Made by a program: the position numbers and the translations under genes. A DNA stretch of 64,000 nucleotides from Ideonella livida. Its GTDB lineage: Bacteria > Pseudomonadota > Gammaproteobacteria > Burkholderiales > Burkholderiaceae_C. The notes under the pieces are model-generated. The model was not told the origin of the DNA, searched no databases, and saw nothing but the letters and a program-made list of their open reading frames with translations. The stretch spans positions 310,001 through 374,000 of the forward strand of contig NZ_JAAGOH010000001.1 of NCBI RefSeq assembly GCF_010499455.1, given 5' to 3'. Shown piece by piece: positions 26,100 to 35,539 of this stretch (its first letter is position 1; the number at the start of each line of letters is the position of its first letter).

Positions 26100-26223
26100 G
26101 CGCCTGCCGGCGCCCCGTCTGGGACGGAGACGGGGCCGAAGGTCCGCCCCTGCGGCCGCCGGGCTGGCCCACAGCGGCACGACTCCCCATAATCAGCCGT
26201 CCAGGGAGACCAGGGAACCCGCC

Positions 26224-27429
26224 ATGCCCCAGCACGACCCCGCGCCCGCGCCCCCCATCACCCGCGATCCGCGGGACCCCAGCTCCTCGCTGCAGGCGGC
26301 GCTGCGCAACTACCACACGCTGGACGTCCGCTTCACCGGCAACGGCGGCGAGTACTTCCGCATCTGGATCGTCAGCAGCCTGCTGACCGCCCTCACCCTG
26401 GGCCTGTACTGGCCCTGGGCCAAGGCCCGTCGCCTGCGCTACTTCTGGTCCCACACCCTGGTGGGCGGCGAGCCACTGGCCTACCACGGCAACCCGCGCC
26501 AGATGTTCAAGGGCCAGGCCCTGATCGGCGTGCTCTTCCTGCTGTACAGCGTGGCCGGGCAGTTCTCGGTGCTGGGTGGTGTGGTGGCCCTGCTGGCGGT
26601 GGCCGGCCTGTGGCCCGCGCTCTTCCGCTCGGGCATGGTGTTCAAGCTTGGCAACACCAGCTGGCGCGGCCTGCGCCTGCATTTCTGCGGGGGCCTGCCC
26701 GAGGCCTACCGCGCCGTGCTGCCCTTTCTGCTGCCGCTGCTGGGCCTGGTGCTGCTGGGCACACTGGCGCCGCAGGACGCCCCGCCTCAAGACGAGTTGG
26801 GCCCCTGGGAATGGGGGGCGCTAGGCCTCCTGGGCCTGGTGGTGGTGCTGGCGCCGGCGCAGTGGTGGTCCCTCAAGGCCTACCAGCATCGGCACTACAT
26901 GCTGGGCGGGCTGCGCACCGGCTTCCGGGCCACGGCGCGCGAGTTCTACGGTCTGGCCCTGCGCTTTCTGCTGATGCTGCTGGCCGGCGGTGCGCTCATC
27001 GCCGGCGTCATCGTCCTCCTCACCCCCTGGCTGGCCGCTGGCGGGCATCCGGTGCTGGCCATGGTGCTGGGGGTGGCGCTGCCCCTGGCGGGAGGACTGG
27101 CGGTGTTCAGCGCCATCTGGCCCTGGTGGCAGGTGCGCATGCAGAACCTCGTCTGGACCGAAACGGGCAGCGCCCAGCTGCGGTTCATCAGCCGCCTGCG
27201 CCTGTGGCCCTACCTGCTGCTGCAATGGCGCAACGCCTTGCTGACCGCCCTCACCCTGGGCCTGTACCGGCCCTTTGCCGCCGTGGCCACTGCGCGCATG
27301 CGTCTGCAGTCGGTGCAGATCCGCAGCCGGGTGGACCTGGAAGGCCTGCTGGTCGTCGCCCGCGCCAGCCCGCAGGAGGCGGCCGGGGAAGCCGCCGGCG
27401 ATGCCTTCGGCGTGGACCTGGGCCTGTGA
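26224..27429 (+). CDS. DUF898 (YjgN-like) membrane protein
   Basis: The 401-residue polytopic inner-membrane protein belongs to the DUF898/YjgN family of unknown function. An N-terminal segment (VRFTGNGGEYFRIWIVSSLL) starts the family signature, followed by about eight hydrophobic helices. The sequence LLTALTLGLYxPxA occurs twice, near residues 53-65 and 338-350, an internal repeat that is identical over 29 bases at DNA level. The stop overlaps the GTG start of the M48 peptidase gene, so the two are likely co-translated. I chose ATG 26224; the frame opens at 26098 inside the acnB terminator region. Confidence 0.85.
   Translation: MPQHDPAPAPPITRDPRDPSSSLQAALRNYHTLDVRFTGNGGEYFRIWIVSSLLTALTLGLYWPWAKARRLRYFWSHTLVGGEPLAYHGNPRQMFKGQALIGVLFLLYSVAGQFSVLGGVVALLAVAGLWPALFRSGMVFKLGNTSWRGLRLHFCGGLPEAYRAVLPFLLPLLGLVLLGTLAPQDAPPQDELGPWEWGALGLLGLVVVLAPAQWWSLKAYQHRHYMLGGLRTGFRATAREFYGLALRFLLMLLAGGALIAGVIVLLTPWLAAGGHPVLAMVLGVALPLAGGLAVFSAIWPWWQVRMQNLVWTETGSAQLRFISRLRLWPYLLLQWRNALLTALTLGLYRPFAAVATARMRLQSVQIRSRVDLEGLLVVARASPQEAAGEAAGDAFGVDLGL
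26381..26409 (+). repeat. 29-bp direct repeat, copy 1, inside the DUF898 gene
   Basis: This stretch is identical to 27239-27267 in the same gene. Both encode the membrane motif LLTALTLGLY. The identity at every third position is higher than expected for an old internal duplication and suggests gene conversion or codon bias. Confidence 0.85.
27239..27267 (+). repeat. 29-bp direct repeat, copy 2, inside the DUF898 gene
   Basis: Identical to 26381-26409, 858 bases upstream in the same reading frame. See copy 1 for the encoded motif. Confidence 0.85.
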
Positions 27430-28523
27430 GCCTGCCCCCACCCGGGGCGCTTGGCGCCCGATTGTTCGACGGGCACAGCGCCCGGGCACTGAAAGTGGAG
27501 CTGCGCCGCGAGGGCAACCAACTGCTGGCCCAGGCCGGGGAACGGCAGTGGCGCTGGCCCCTGGACCAGGTACGCTGGCCCGAGCGCAGCCGCGAGGGCC
27601 GGCGGGTGGCCGAGCTGCCCGACGGCATGAGCCTGCATGCCCTGGACAACACCGCCTGGGACGGCTGGTGCGAGGTCCATGTGGGCGGCCCTGGCTGGAT
27701 AGACCGTCTGCAAGGCAGCTGGCGGGCCACCCTGCTGGCGTTGGCGGGCCTGGTGCTGCTGGCGGTGCTGACCCAGCAGTGGGGCGTGCCCTGGGCCGCC
27801 CGCGCGCTGGTGGAGCCGATGCCACGCAGCGTGGACCAGTCGCTGGAGGCGGCGGTGATCGACAGCCTGGGACCTCCGACCTTGAGCCCCACCCGGCTGC
27901 CCCCGGCCAGGCAAGCCGAGATCACCGCGGCCTGGGAAGCGGCCAAGGAGCGGCTGGACAGGTCGCTGGCCCGGCAGGGTGAACCGGCCTCACCCGCGCT
28001 GACGCTGCGCTTTCATGCCAGCCGTCTGGGGCCCAACGCCATGGCCCTGCCAGGCGGAACCGTGGTGATCACCGACGAACTGGTGGCCCTGGCGGGCGAG
28101 GACATGCCCCTGCTGCTGGGGGTGCTGGGCCATGAGCAGGGCCATGTGCAGCACCGCCATGGTCTGCGCATGGCGGCCCAGGTGGGGCTGCTGAGCGTGC
28201 TGGTGGGCAGCCTGTGGGGCGATCCCAGCAGCCTGGTCAGCGCACTGCCGCTGTGGTGGGGCCAGGCCGATTACTCCCGTGAGGCAGAACGGGAGGCGGA
28301 CGCCTGGTCATTGCGGCTGCTGCAGGCCAACGGTCTGGACCCGCGGGCCATGGTCAGGCTGTTCCAGGCCCTGGCAGCGGGGCGGACCTGCGCCCCCCCG
28401 CCGGCTGACTGCGCGCCCCCCGCGGCGACGGGAGCCGACGTGCTCCAGACCCTGGGCTTTGCCTCCCATCCCGCCCCTGCCGAACGGCTGCGCTTCTTCG
28501 AGCAGGCCGCCGGCCGCAGCTGA
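27426..28523 (+). CDS. M48 family zinc metalloprotease
   Basis: The 365-residue protein has an N-terminal region of about 90 residues with beta-like pattern, a membrane helix (about 100-120) and an M48 peptidase domain with the zinc motif HEQGH (in VLGHEQGHVQHRHG) and the third-ligand region SREAEREADAWS. Such proteins (HtpX/YcaL/LoiP relatives) degrade damaged envelope proteins. The start is a GTG at 27426 whose bases overlap the stop of the DUF898 gene (GTGA). The DUF898-M48 pair recurs in many proteobacteria, so the two products may work together in the membrane; that function is inferred. Confidence 0.87.
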   Translation: MSLPPPGALGARLFDGHSARALKVELRREGNQLLAQAGERQWRWPLDQVRWPERSREGRRVAELPDGMSLHALDNTAWDGWCEVHVGGPGWIDRLQGSWRATLLALAGLVLLAVLTQQWGVPWAARALVEPMPRSVDQSLEAAVIDSLGPPTLSPTRLPPARQAEITAAWEAAKERLDRSLARQGEPASPALTLRFHASRLGPNAMALPGGTVVITDELVALAGEDMPLLLGVLGHEQGHVQHRHGLRMAAQVGLLSVLVGSLWGDPSSLVSALPLWWGQADYSREAEREADAWSLRLLQANGLDPRAMVRLFQALAAGRTCAPPPADCAPPAATGADVLQTLGFASHPAPAERLRFFEQAAGRS

Positions 28524-28551
28524 GGCGCAGGCTGGGGTCGCAGCTCCCGGC

Positions 28552-28983
28552 TCAGGCGACGTCCGGCAGCGGATGGGCCTGCAGCCAGGCCCACTCGGCC
28601 TCGGTCCACAGGCGCTGGGTGGAGGTGAAGTGCTGCAACAGGGCGTCCTCCAGCGAGAAGGTCCCCAGGCTGCCCGGACGGGCATCCAGGACAACCTGCC
28701 CGCCTTCCAGATACTGCCACTGGCTGCGGCTGACCCAGAAGGGCACGCCCTGCACCGTCCCCAGCTGCACATCATGCGCCCCCAGGGTGAGTTCGGCAGG
28801 CAGCAGACCCATCGGGGTGCTGCCGTCGCAGCAGCCGTGGGACTGCACGATCAGGAAATCGCCATGGCGCTGGCGAAGCGCGTCGATGAGCGCACAGGCA
28901 GCAGGGCTGGCCACGACCCGCGGCACTGGCCCGGTGGAGGTCTGCGCAAGCGCAGTGGGACGTTCAGAGGAAAGGTTGGGCAT
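28552..28983 (-). CDS. DUF779 protein associated with aldehyde dehydrogenase
   Basis: The 143-residue protein contains the DUF779 signature HGCCDGSTPMGLL with a vicinal Cys-Cys and conserved Asp, which could bind metal or form a disulfide. DUF779 genes usually lie next to aldehyde dehydrogenase genes, as here, where it is the second gene of a leftward pair. The biochemical role is unknown; a helper for dehydrogenase maturation or redox sensing has been discussed only by context. A strong hairpin lies between the two genes, so its expression is probably lower. I chose ATG 28983; the longer frame upstream is inside the dehydrogenase. Confidence 0.82.
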   Translation of the reverse strand: MPNLSSERPTALAQTSTGPVPRVVASPAACALIDALRQRHGDFLIVQSHGCCDGSTPMGLLPAELTLGAHDVQLGTVQGVPFWVSRSQWQYLEGGQVVLDARPGSLGTFSLEDALLQHFTSTQRLWTEAEWAWLQAHPLPDVA

Positions 28984-29021
28984 GTCAGGTCCTGTCCGGT
29001 GGGCAAATCGGTGGGCCAATG

Positions 29022-29048
29022 AAAAAGGGGGAGCCCCTGGCTCCCCCT
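29022..29048 (-). terminator. Rho-independent terminator between aldehyde dehydrogenase and DUF779 gene
   Basis: On the minus strand a 10-bp stem (AGGGGGAGCC / GGCTCCCCCT, loop AGG) is followed by TTTTTC. It lies 30 bases after the dehydrogenase stop and 39 bases before the DUF779 start, so only read-through would express the second gene, unless it has a promoter of its own. Confidence 0.88.
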
Positions 29049-29078
29049 CGGCATGGCCGTTGTGCTGGCGGCCGGGCT

Positions 29079-30599
<1,521 letters not shown>

Positions 30600-30924
30600 C
30601 GAATGTCTCCTGTGCAGTCCAGTGGTGGATCGGATCTCCCCCGGATCGACGCTTCCCCCTGAGTGGGCCCGTCGTCCGGACGGCCGTCTTTCGCACAGCC
30701 CGTGCCAGCACCGGTTTCAGCGTCAAAGCCGGCCTTCACGGCAGAAACCAGGCCCGAATCCTGCGAACACGGGCCCCATGGCCCACGTTCACGTCACAGC
30801 TGTCACGTTCCAGAACAGAACAGCCCCGAGAAGTTGCACAAGCAACCCAGCGGGTCAGCCGCGCTTGGTGCGGACCCTCATGAAAGAGCTTGCATAAGTG
30901 GCCTGAGCCGACACACCCTCCACC
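30600..30924. other. Intergenic control region between aldehyde dehydrogenase and AcoR-type regulator
   Basis: This 325-base region holds a sigma-54 promoter for the leftward dehydrogenase at 30693-30707. Further upstream are candidate activator elements: a direct repeat of GTCAC (30792-30796 and 30802-30806) and the small inverted repeat GTTCCAGAAC (30807-30816). The spacing of about 100 bases from the promoter is right for an enhancer. I see no gene in the region. Confidence 0.5.
30693..30707 (-). promoter_or_regulatory. Sigma-54 promoter of the aldehyde dehydrogenase gene
   Basis: On the minus strand TGGCACGGGCTGTGC matches the -24/-12 consensus (TGGCACG, N4, TTGC) with one mismatch in the -12 box, and the required GG and GC are exactly ten bases apart. 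It would start transcription about 80 bases before the ATG. The divergent AcoR-type activator supports the assignment. Confidence 0.7.
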
Positions 30925-32883
30925 ATGCACCACGCCCTCACCCCCCCTCTGGCCCCGCAGCAGCTGCGCGAGGCGCGCCGCCAGTTGAACAACCATGGCG
31001 AGGTTTCCGCTGAACTGCTGGGGCCCGTGCTGGCCCGTTCCTGGCAGCGCAGCGCGCAGGCCGGCCTGACCCCGGCGGGCCGCGCGACCGGCACGCCCCA
31101 TGCCTCGGCCCCGCAGCTGGCCCGGGCGCTGGAGTTGCAGCGCGAGCTGGTCGCCCACGCCCGGCCGGTCATGGAGTTTCTGCATGAGCAGACCCGCGAC
31201 ACCGACAGCATAGTCATCCTGGCCAACGCCGACGGCATGCTGCTGCAGGCCCTGGGAGATGCCGGCTTCCTGCAGCGGGCCGAGCGGGTGGCGCTGCGTC
31301 CCGGGGCCACCTGGCAGGAGCGCTGGCGCGGCACCAACGCCATCGGCACCGCCCTGGCCGAGGGGGCGCCCCTGGTGGTCCATGGCGGGGAGCACTATCT
31401 GGAGCGCAACGGCTTTCTGACCTGCGCGGCTGCCCCCATCCACGACCCCTGCGGCCGCCTGCTGGGGGCCCTGGACCTCTCGGGCGACCACCGCAGCTAC
31501 CACCGGCACACCCTGGGCCTGGTCAAGTCGGCGGTGCGCATGATCGAGCACCGGCTGTTCGACACCCGCCACGGCCACGGCATCCGCCTGCGCCTGCATG
31601 CGCAGGCTGAAGGCATCGGCACCCTGACAGAGAGCCTGCTGGCCCTGTCCGAGGACGGCTGGGTCATCGGCGCCAACGAGCCCGCCCTGCGTCTGCTCCA
31701 CATGGCCTGGCACGACATCGGCGCCAGCCGGATCGGCCAGTGGCTGGACATCGCGCCCGGGGCACTGGAAGACCTGCTGGGTCGACCCGGCAACCCGCCC
31801 GTGCTGGTGCGTGACCGCCGCGGCCAGACACTGTGGATGCGGCTGGAGCCGGGGCTGCGCAGCGTGACCGTGGCCGCTCCCAGCCCACAGGCCAGCCTGC
31901 GCACCGCCAACCCGCCTCCCCGACCACTCCCCAGCGTCGATGCGCTGGGGGCGCTGGACACGGGCGACCCCACCCTGCGCGCCGCCCTGGACCGGGCCCG
32001 CCGGGTCCTCGACAAGCCCATCGCCCTGCTGCTGGGCGGTGAGTCGGGCGTGGGCAAGGAGATGTTCGCCCGGGCGGTGCACGCCAGTGGCCCCCGGCGT
32101 GACCAGGCCCTGGTGGCGGTCAACTGTGCGGCCCTGCCCGAGAACCTGATCGAGGCGGAACTGTTCGGCTATCGCCCGGGTGCCTTCACCGGCGCCAGCC
32201 GTGACGGCGCGCCCGGCCGCATCCGCGAAGCCGATGGCGGCACGCTCTTCCTCGACGAGATCGGCGACATGCCGCTGGCCCTGCAGGGCCGGTTGCTGCG
32301 CGTGCTGCAGGAGCGCCAGGTGCTGCCCCTGGGTGGCGGCAAGCCGGTGCCGGTGGACATCCAGCTCATCTGTGCCACCCACCGCAATTTGCGCGAGGCG
32401 ATGCAGGCTGGCCGATTCCGCGAAGACCTGTACTACCGCATCAACGGCCTGACGCTGCAGCTGCCAGCGCTGCGGGAGCGCCAGGACCTGCCGGCCTTGA
32501 TCGAGCGGCTGCTGCGTGAGACGGCGCCAGGTCGCGCCCTGAGCCTGTCACCCGAGCTGGCCGAGCGCTTTGCTGCCTACCGCTGGCCGGGCAACCTGCG
32601 CCAGCTGGCCAATGCGCTGCGCACGGCCACGGCGCTGATGGAGTCGCATGAATGGCAGATCGACTGGGCCCACCTGCCCGATGACCTGGCAGAAGACCTG
32701 CGTCAGCCCCGGGCCACGGGCCGCCACGCCAGCGAAGACCCGGCCGACCTGCGACGACTGGAACTGGCCACCACCCGTCGGGTGGTGGAGGAATGCGAGG
32801 GCAACCTGTCGGAGGCGGCCCGTCGGCTAGGCATCAGCCGCAACACGCTCTACCGCAAGCTGCGGGAGATGCCAGCGGCGTGA
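30925..32883 (+). CDS. AcoR-type sigma-54-dependent transcriptional activator
   Basis: This 652-residue enhancer-binding protein has an N-terminal GAF-like sensory region (about 60-230), a linker, a AAA+ domain (about 350-570) with Walker A GESGVGKE, the sigma-54-contacting GAFTGA loop and the Walker B segment TLFLDEIGDMPL, and a Fis-type helix-turn-helix at the C-terminus (LSEAARRLGISRNTLYRKL). AcoR relatives sense acetoin, alcohols or ketones. It faces the aldehyde dehydrogenase gene, whose promoter is of the sigma-54 type, so it is the probable activator. The inducer is unknown. Confidence 0.93.
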   Translation: MHHALTPPLAPQQLREARRQLNNHGEVSAELLGPVLARSWQRSAQAGLTPAGRATGTPHASAPQLARALELQRELVAHARPVMEFLHEQTRDTDSIVILANADGMLLQALGDAGFLQRAERVALRPGATWQERWRGTNAIGTALAEGAPLVVHGGEHYLERNGFLTCAAAPIHDPCGRLLGALDLSGDHRSYHRHTLGLVKSAVRMIEHRLFDTRHGHGIRLRLHAQAEGIGTLTESLLALSEDGWVIGANEPALRLLHMAWHDIGASRIGQWLDIAPGALEDLLGRPGNPPVLVRDRRGQTLWMRLEPGLRSVTVAAPSPQASLRTANPPPRPLPSVDALGALDTGDPTLRAALDRARRVLDKPIALLLGGESGVGKEMFARAVHASGPRRDQALVAVNCAALPENLIEAELFGYRPGAFTGASRDGAPGRIREADGGTLFLDEIGDMPLALQGRLLRVLQERQVLPLGGGKPVPVDIQLICATHRNLREAMQAGRFREDLYYRINGLTLQLPALRERQDLPALIERLLRETAPGRALSLSPELAERFAAYRWPGNLRQLANALRTATALMESHEWQIDWAHLPDDLAEDLRQPRATGRHASEDPADLRRLELATTRRVVEECEGNLSEAARRLGISRNTLYRKLREMPAA

Positions 32884-32886
32884 TGG

Positions 32887-32923
32887 CCCTCCCGGGCCGA
32901 GCCGCTCGCCGGAGCCGGGAGGG
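32887..32923. terminator. Hairpin between convergent genes, possible terminator
   Basis: CCCTCCCGG and CCGGGAGGG form a 9-bp stem separated by 19 bases, between the convergent AcoR-type and RHH-like genes. No U tract follows on either strand, so termination would be weak or factor-dependent. Confidence 0.35.
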
Positions 32924-32941
32924 TGGCAATGGCCGGAGACC

Positions 32942-33469
32942 TCAGGCCGCAGGCGCCTCGCCCGCCTTGGCGGCCAGGCGGGCCGCACGGCGGGCCTTGC
33001 CTGCACCCTTGCCAGCCTTCTCGCCCTTTTCCGCCTTGTCGCCCTTGACCTTCTTCTTGGCCGGGCGCCCGGCCTTGACCACGGTCAGGGCCTGCAGCGC
33101 GGCCAGCAGGGCCTCGTCGCCCTGAGCCTGCAGCACCTGCAGCGCGGCGCGCAGCAGCTCGCTCTTGCGGGCCGGACGCTGCAAGGCCACGCTGCGCTGC
33201 TTGAGGGCATGCAACAGGCGATGGTCCTCATGCGGCATGGTGAAACTGTCGCGCACCATGCGCTCACCGTTGACCTTGAAACGCTCAGCCCCCGCCTTGG
33301 CGGTGCCGGTGCCCACGGCTTCAGCGGCAGCCGGGCCGGCATCGCTTGCCGCAGCGAGCTGGCGAGCCTTGCGGGCCTCGCGCTTGGCCTTGCGTTCGGC
33401 GCGGGCAGCTGCCGCGTCAGGCGTGGCGGCTGCGGGGATGACTTCAGCGGGCGTCGGGGTGTCAGACAT
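32942..33469 (-). CDS. Predicted ribbon-helix-helix-like protein with Lys/Ala-rich tails
   Basis: I do not recognise a named family for this 175-residue product. The middle (about 72-115) reads as beta strand plus two helices (DSFTMPHEDHRLLHAL, then RKSELLRAALQVLQA), a ribbon-helix-helix pattern. The N- and C-terminal tails are rich in Ala, Lys, Arg and Gly, like bacterial histone-like proteins. This suggests a DNA-binding or nucleoid-associated role, which is an inference. It has an unusually strong Shine-Dalgarno sequence (AAAGGAGG) and an AT-rich palindrome just upstream that could be an autoregulatory site. Confidence 0.6.
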   Translation of the reverse strand: MSDTPTPAEVIPAAATPDAAAARAERKAKREARKARQLAAASDAGPAAAEAVGTGTAKAGAERFKVNGERMVRDSFTMPHEDHRLLHALKQRSVALQRPARKSELLRAALQVLQAQGDEALLAALQALTVVKAGRPAKKKVKGDKAEKGEKAGKGAGKARRAARLAAKAGEAPAA

Positions 33470-33489
33470 GGAGGCCTCCTTTGAAACGA

Positions 33490-33504
33490 TATAAATAGTT
33501 TATA
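33490..33504. promoter_or_regulatory. AT-rich inverted repeat in the RHH-like gene promoter
   Basis: TATAAATAGTTTATA is a perfect 6-bp inverted repeat with three-base centre. On the minus strand it supplies TATAAA as a -10 candidate about 21-35 bases before the ATG. Its position over the -10 region and the DNA-binding look of the encoded protein suggest autoregulation. Confidence 0.5.
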
Positions 33505-33610
33505 CAGTTTCGGCACCCATCTTGATGACAGGCCCGGGACGATTCCCTAAGCCGGTAAGTGGCCACGTCCCTGGGCGGGCAGGCCACACGCCCACCGCCG
33601 CGCCCGGCCC

Positions 33611-34816
33611 TCACCAGCTGACTTCGCGATCGGGCGTGGCACCGATGCGGTGGATGGACAGGTCCGCGCCTTCATATTCCTCTTCCTGGGAAAGCCGCAG
33701 GCCACCCGAAGCAGCACGCACCAAGCCATAGACCACCAAGCCACCCAGGCCCGCCCAGGCCACGCCCGCCAGGGTGCCCAGCACCTGCGCGACCAGCGAC
33801 ACGCCACCCAGGCCGCCCAGGGCCTCCTGGCCGAACAGGCCGCAGGCGATCCCGCCCCAGGCACCGCACAGGCCATGCAACGGCCAGACGCCCAACACAT
33901 CGTCAATGCGCCACTTGTTCTGGGTCAGGGTGAAGAGCAGCACAAAGATCGCGCCGGCCACGCCACCCACCACCAGGGCACCGGCCGGATGCATCAGGTC
34001 AGAGCCCGCGCACACCGCCACCAGACCGGCCAACGGGCCGTTGTAGGCAAAGCCGGGGTCGTTCTTGCCCATGAGCACGGCCACCAGGGTCCCCCCCACC
34101 ATCGCCATCAGGGAGTTCACCGCCACCAGGCCGGAGATCTTGTCGATGGTCTGGGCACTCATGACATTGAAGCCGAACCAGCCCACCGCCAGGATCCAGG
34201 CCCCCAGGGCCAGGAAGGGAATGGAAGACGGCGGATGGGCGCTCATGGCGCCATCCTTGCGGTATCGGTTGGCGCGCGGCCCCATCAGCAGCACCGCCGC
34301 CAGGGCAATCCAGCCCCCCACGGCGTGCACCACCACACTGCCCGCAAAGTCATGGAACTCGGCACCGGCGACGGATTTGAGCCAGGCCTGGGCGCCAAAC
34401 TTGCCCCCCCAGACCATGCCCTCGAACAGCGGGTAGACCACCGCCACGATGACGGCCGTGGCGATGAGCTGCGGGCCAAAACGGGCGCGCTCGGCGATGC
34501 CGCCGGACACGATGGCCGGGATGGCCGCGGCAAAGGTCAGCAGGAAAAAGAACTTGACCAGCTCGTAGCCGTTCTTCTGCGCCAGCACGCCGGCGCCGGA
34601 GAAGAAGTCCACCCCATAGGCCACGGTGTAGCCCACAAAGAAGTAGGCGATGGTGGACACGGCGAAGTCCACCAGGATCTTGACCAGGGCATTGACCTGG
34701 TTCTTCTTGCGCACGGTGCCCAGCTCCAGGAAGGCGAACCCTGCGTGCATGGCGAGCACCATGATGGCGCCCAGCAGAATGAACAAGGCGTCCGTGCCCT
34801 GTTTGACCTGATCCAT
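33611..34816 (-). CDS. amtB: Ammonium transporter
   Basis: The 401-residue protein has eleven hydrophobic helices and the Amt signatures: FAFLELGTVRKKN at the start, DFAGSVVVHAVGGWIALAA with the pore His, and a second His in LHGLCGAWGGIACG. It imports ammonium across the inner membrane. I chose ATG 34816 because GGAG lies 6 bases upstream and the N-terminus matches Amt proteins that lack a signal peptide; the frame is open further upstream to 35023. No glnK (PII) gene is adjacent, although glnK-amtB is the usual pair. A sigma-54 promoter and NtrC-like sites upstream indicate nitrogen control. Confidence 0.95.
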   Translation of the reverse strand: MDQVKQGTDALFILLGAIMVLAMHAGFAFLELGTVRKKNQVNALVKILVDFAVSTIAYFFVGYTVAYGVDFFSGAGVLAQKNGYELVKFFFLLTFAAAIPAIVSGGIAERARFGPQLIATAVIVAVVYPLFEGMVWGGKFGAQAWLKSVAGAEFHDFAGSVVVHAVGGWIALAAVLLMGPRANRYRKDGAMSAHPPSSIPFLALGAWILAVGWFGFNVMSAQTIDKISGLVAVNSLMAMVGGTLVAVLMGKNDPGFAYNGPLAGLVAVCAGSDLMHPAGALVVGGVAGAIFVLLFTLTQNKWRIDDVLGVWPLHGLCGAWGGIACGLFGQEALGGLGGVSLVAQVLGTLAGVAWAGLGGLVVYGLVRAASGGLRLSQEEEYEGADLSIHRIGATPDREVSW

Positions 34817-34882
34817 TTCGACTCCTCCAACGGTGTCACCCGCCAGAGGGCGCACCAAGATCACTCCAGAGCGCACCACGAA

Positions 34883-34898
34883 AGCAAACCATGTGCCC
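34883..34898 (-). promoter_or_regulatory. Sigma-54 promoter of amtB
   Basis: On the minus strand GGGCACATGGTTTGCT matches the -24/-12 consensus with perfect TTGCT and the GG-N10-GC spacing. It lies about 70 bases before the amtB start, leaving a leader of about 55 bases. Confidence 0.75.
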
Positions 34899-34908
34899 AG
34901 ATGGTGCA
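34892..34908. promoter_or_regulatory. Imperfect NtrC-like site overlapping the amtB promoter
   Basis: TGTGCCCAGATGGTGCA has one perfect half of the NtrC site TGCACCA-N3-TGGTGCA and one degenerate half. It overlaps the -24 element, so it may be a low-affinity governor site or a chance match. Confidence 0.35.
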
Positions 34909-35001
34909 GGCGCGCACCAAGTGCCGGCACCAAGAATGCACCAAGATCAAGCCAAAGGCCGCCAGCAGGCCGAGGGAACGCACCATTTGGGGATGTCGGC
35001 G

Positions 35002-35018
35002 TGCACCCCCATAGTGCA
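35002..35018. promoter_or_regulatory. NtrC-like enhancer site upstream of amtB
   Basis: TGCACCCCCATAGTGCA is 17 bases long and keeps both outer halves of the NtrC consensus (TGCAC / GTGCA). It lies about 110 bases upstream of the sigma-54 promoter, the usual distance for an enhancer. Several GCACCAAG repeats lie between the two sites. Confidence 0.65.
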
Positions 35019-35041
35019 CACACCCCTGGGTGAAACCAGCG

Positions 35042-35500
35042 TCAGTCCCACCAATGGAACAACGCCTGACCCAGCTGGGTCGGCCGCCAGTAGTGCAGGT
35101 CGGCGGCGGCGCACCCGGGCCACCCGGGGTCCACCGGCCCGGCCAACTGCGCAGGGGTGAGCAAGTTCACCCCCTGCGCAGCCAGGAAGGTGGCCAGGCC
35201 CTCGTGCCAGGTGAACTCAAGGGCCCCGGGCGCCGCCGATCCGGCCAGGGCCCAGGCGCCCTCCTCGGTGACCAGCAGCAGCACGCGGCCCGCCGGCAGG
35301 TCGAGCTGGCACGTCCAGAAATTGGGCGTGGCCCCGGGCGGGGTGATCTGGCGGAGCCGCCCCCCCAGGGCCTGGGCCGCCCAGGCGGCCAGGCGCCTCA
35401 GGCGCTCCTCGCCCGGCCATGGTTGTGGGACCGGCCGCGCAGGCGGTTTGCCCTCGGGTTGGGGCGGCAAATCGGGGGGGCCGCCGCGCGGTTTTGACAT
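35042..35500 (-). CDS. Conserved-looking hypothetical protein
   Basis: I do not recognise this 152-residue product. It has a Pro/Gly-rich N-terminus (1-30) and then a compact domain with RLAAWAAQALGGRL, a strand-rich middle (WTCQLDLPAGRVLLLVTE) and an aromatic C-terminus ending in His-Trp-Trp-Asp. No signal peptide or membrane segment is visible. The base composition at codon third positions matches neighbouring genes, and no other gene covers the stretch, so it is probably real. It sits between amtB and parC on the same strand. Confidence 0.6.
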   Translation of the reverse strand: MSKPRGGPPDLPPQPEGKPPARPVPQPWPGEERLRRLAAWAAQALGGRLRQITPPGATPNFWTCQLDLPAGRVLLLVTEEGAWALAGSAAPGALEFTWHEGLATFLAAQGVNLLTPAQLAGPVDPGWPGCAAADLHYWRPTQLGQALFHWWD

Positions 35501-35539
35501 GCCGGTTGCCGGGGTGGGCAGGCGGGTAAGGCTGGGGGT

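Noticed and set aside
23217-26180. Minus-strand frame of 987 codons opposite acnB
   Set aside because: Shadow of a fully conserved acnB gene.
26610-27425. Upstream extension of the M48 protease frame
   Set aside because: It runs inside the DUF898 gene; the GTG at 27426 explains the start.
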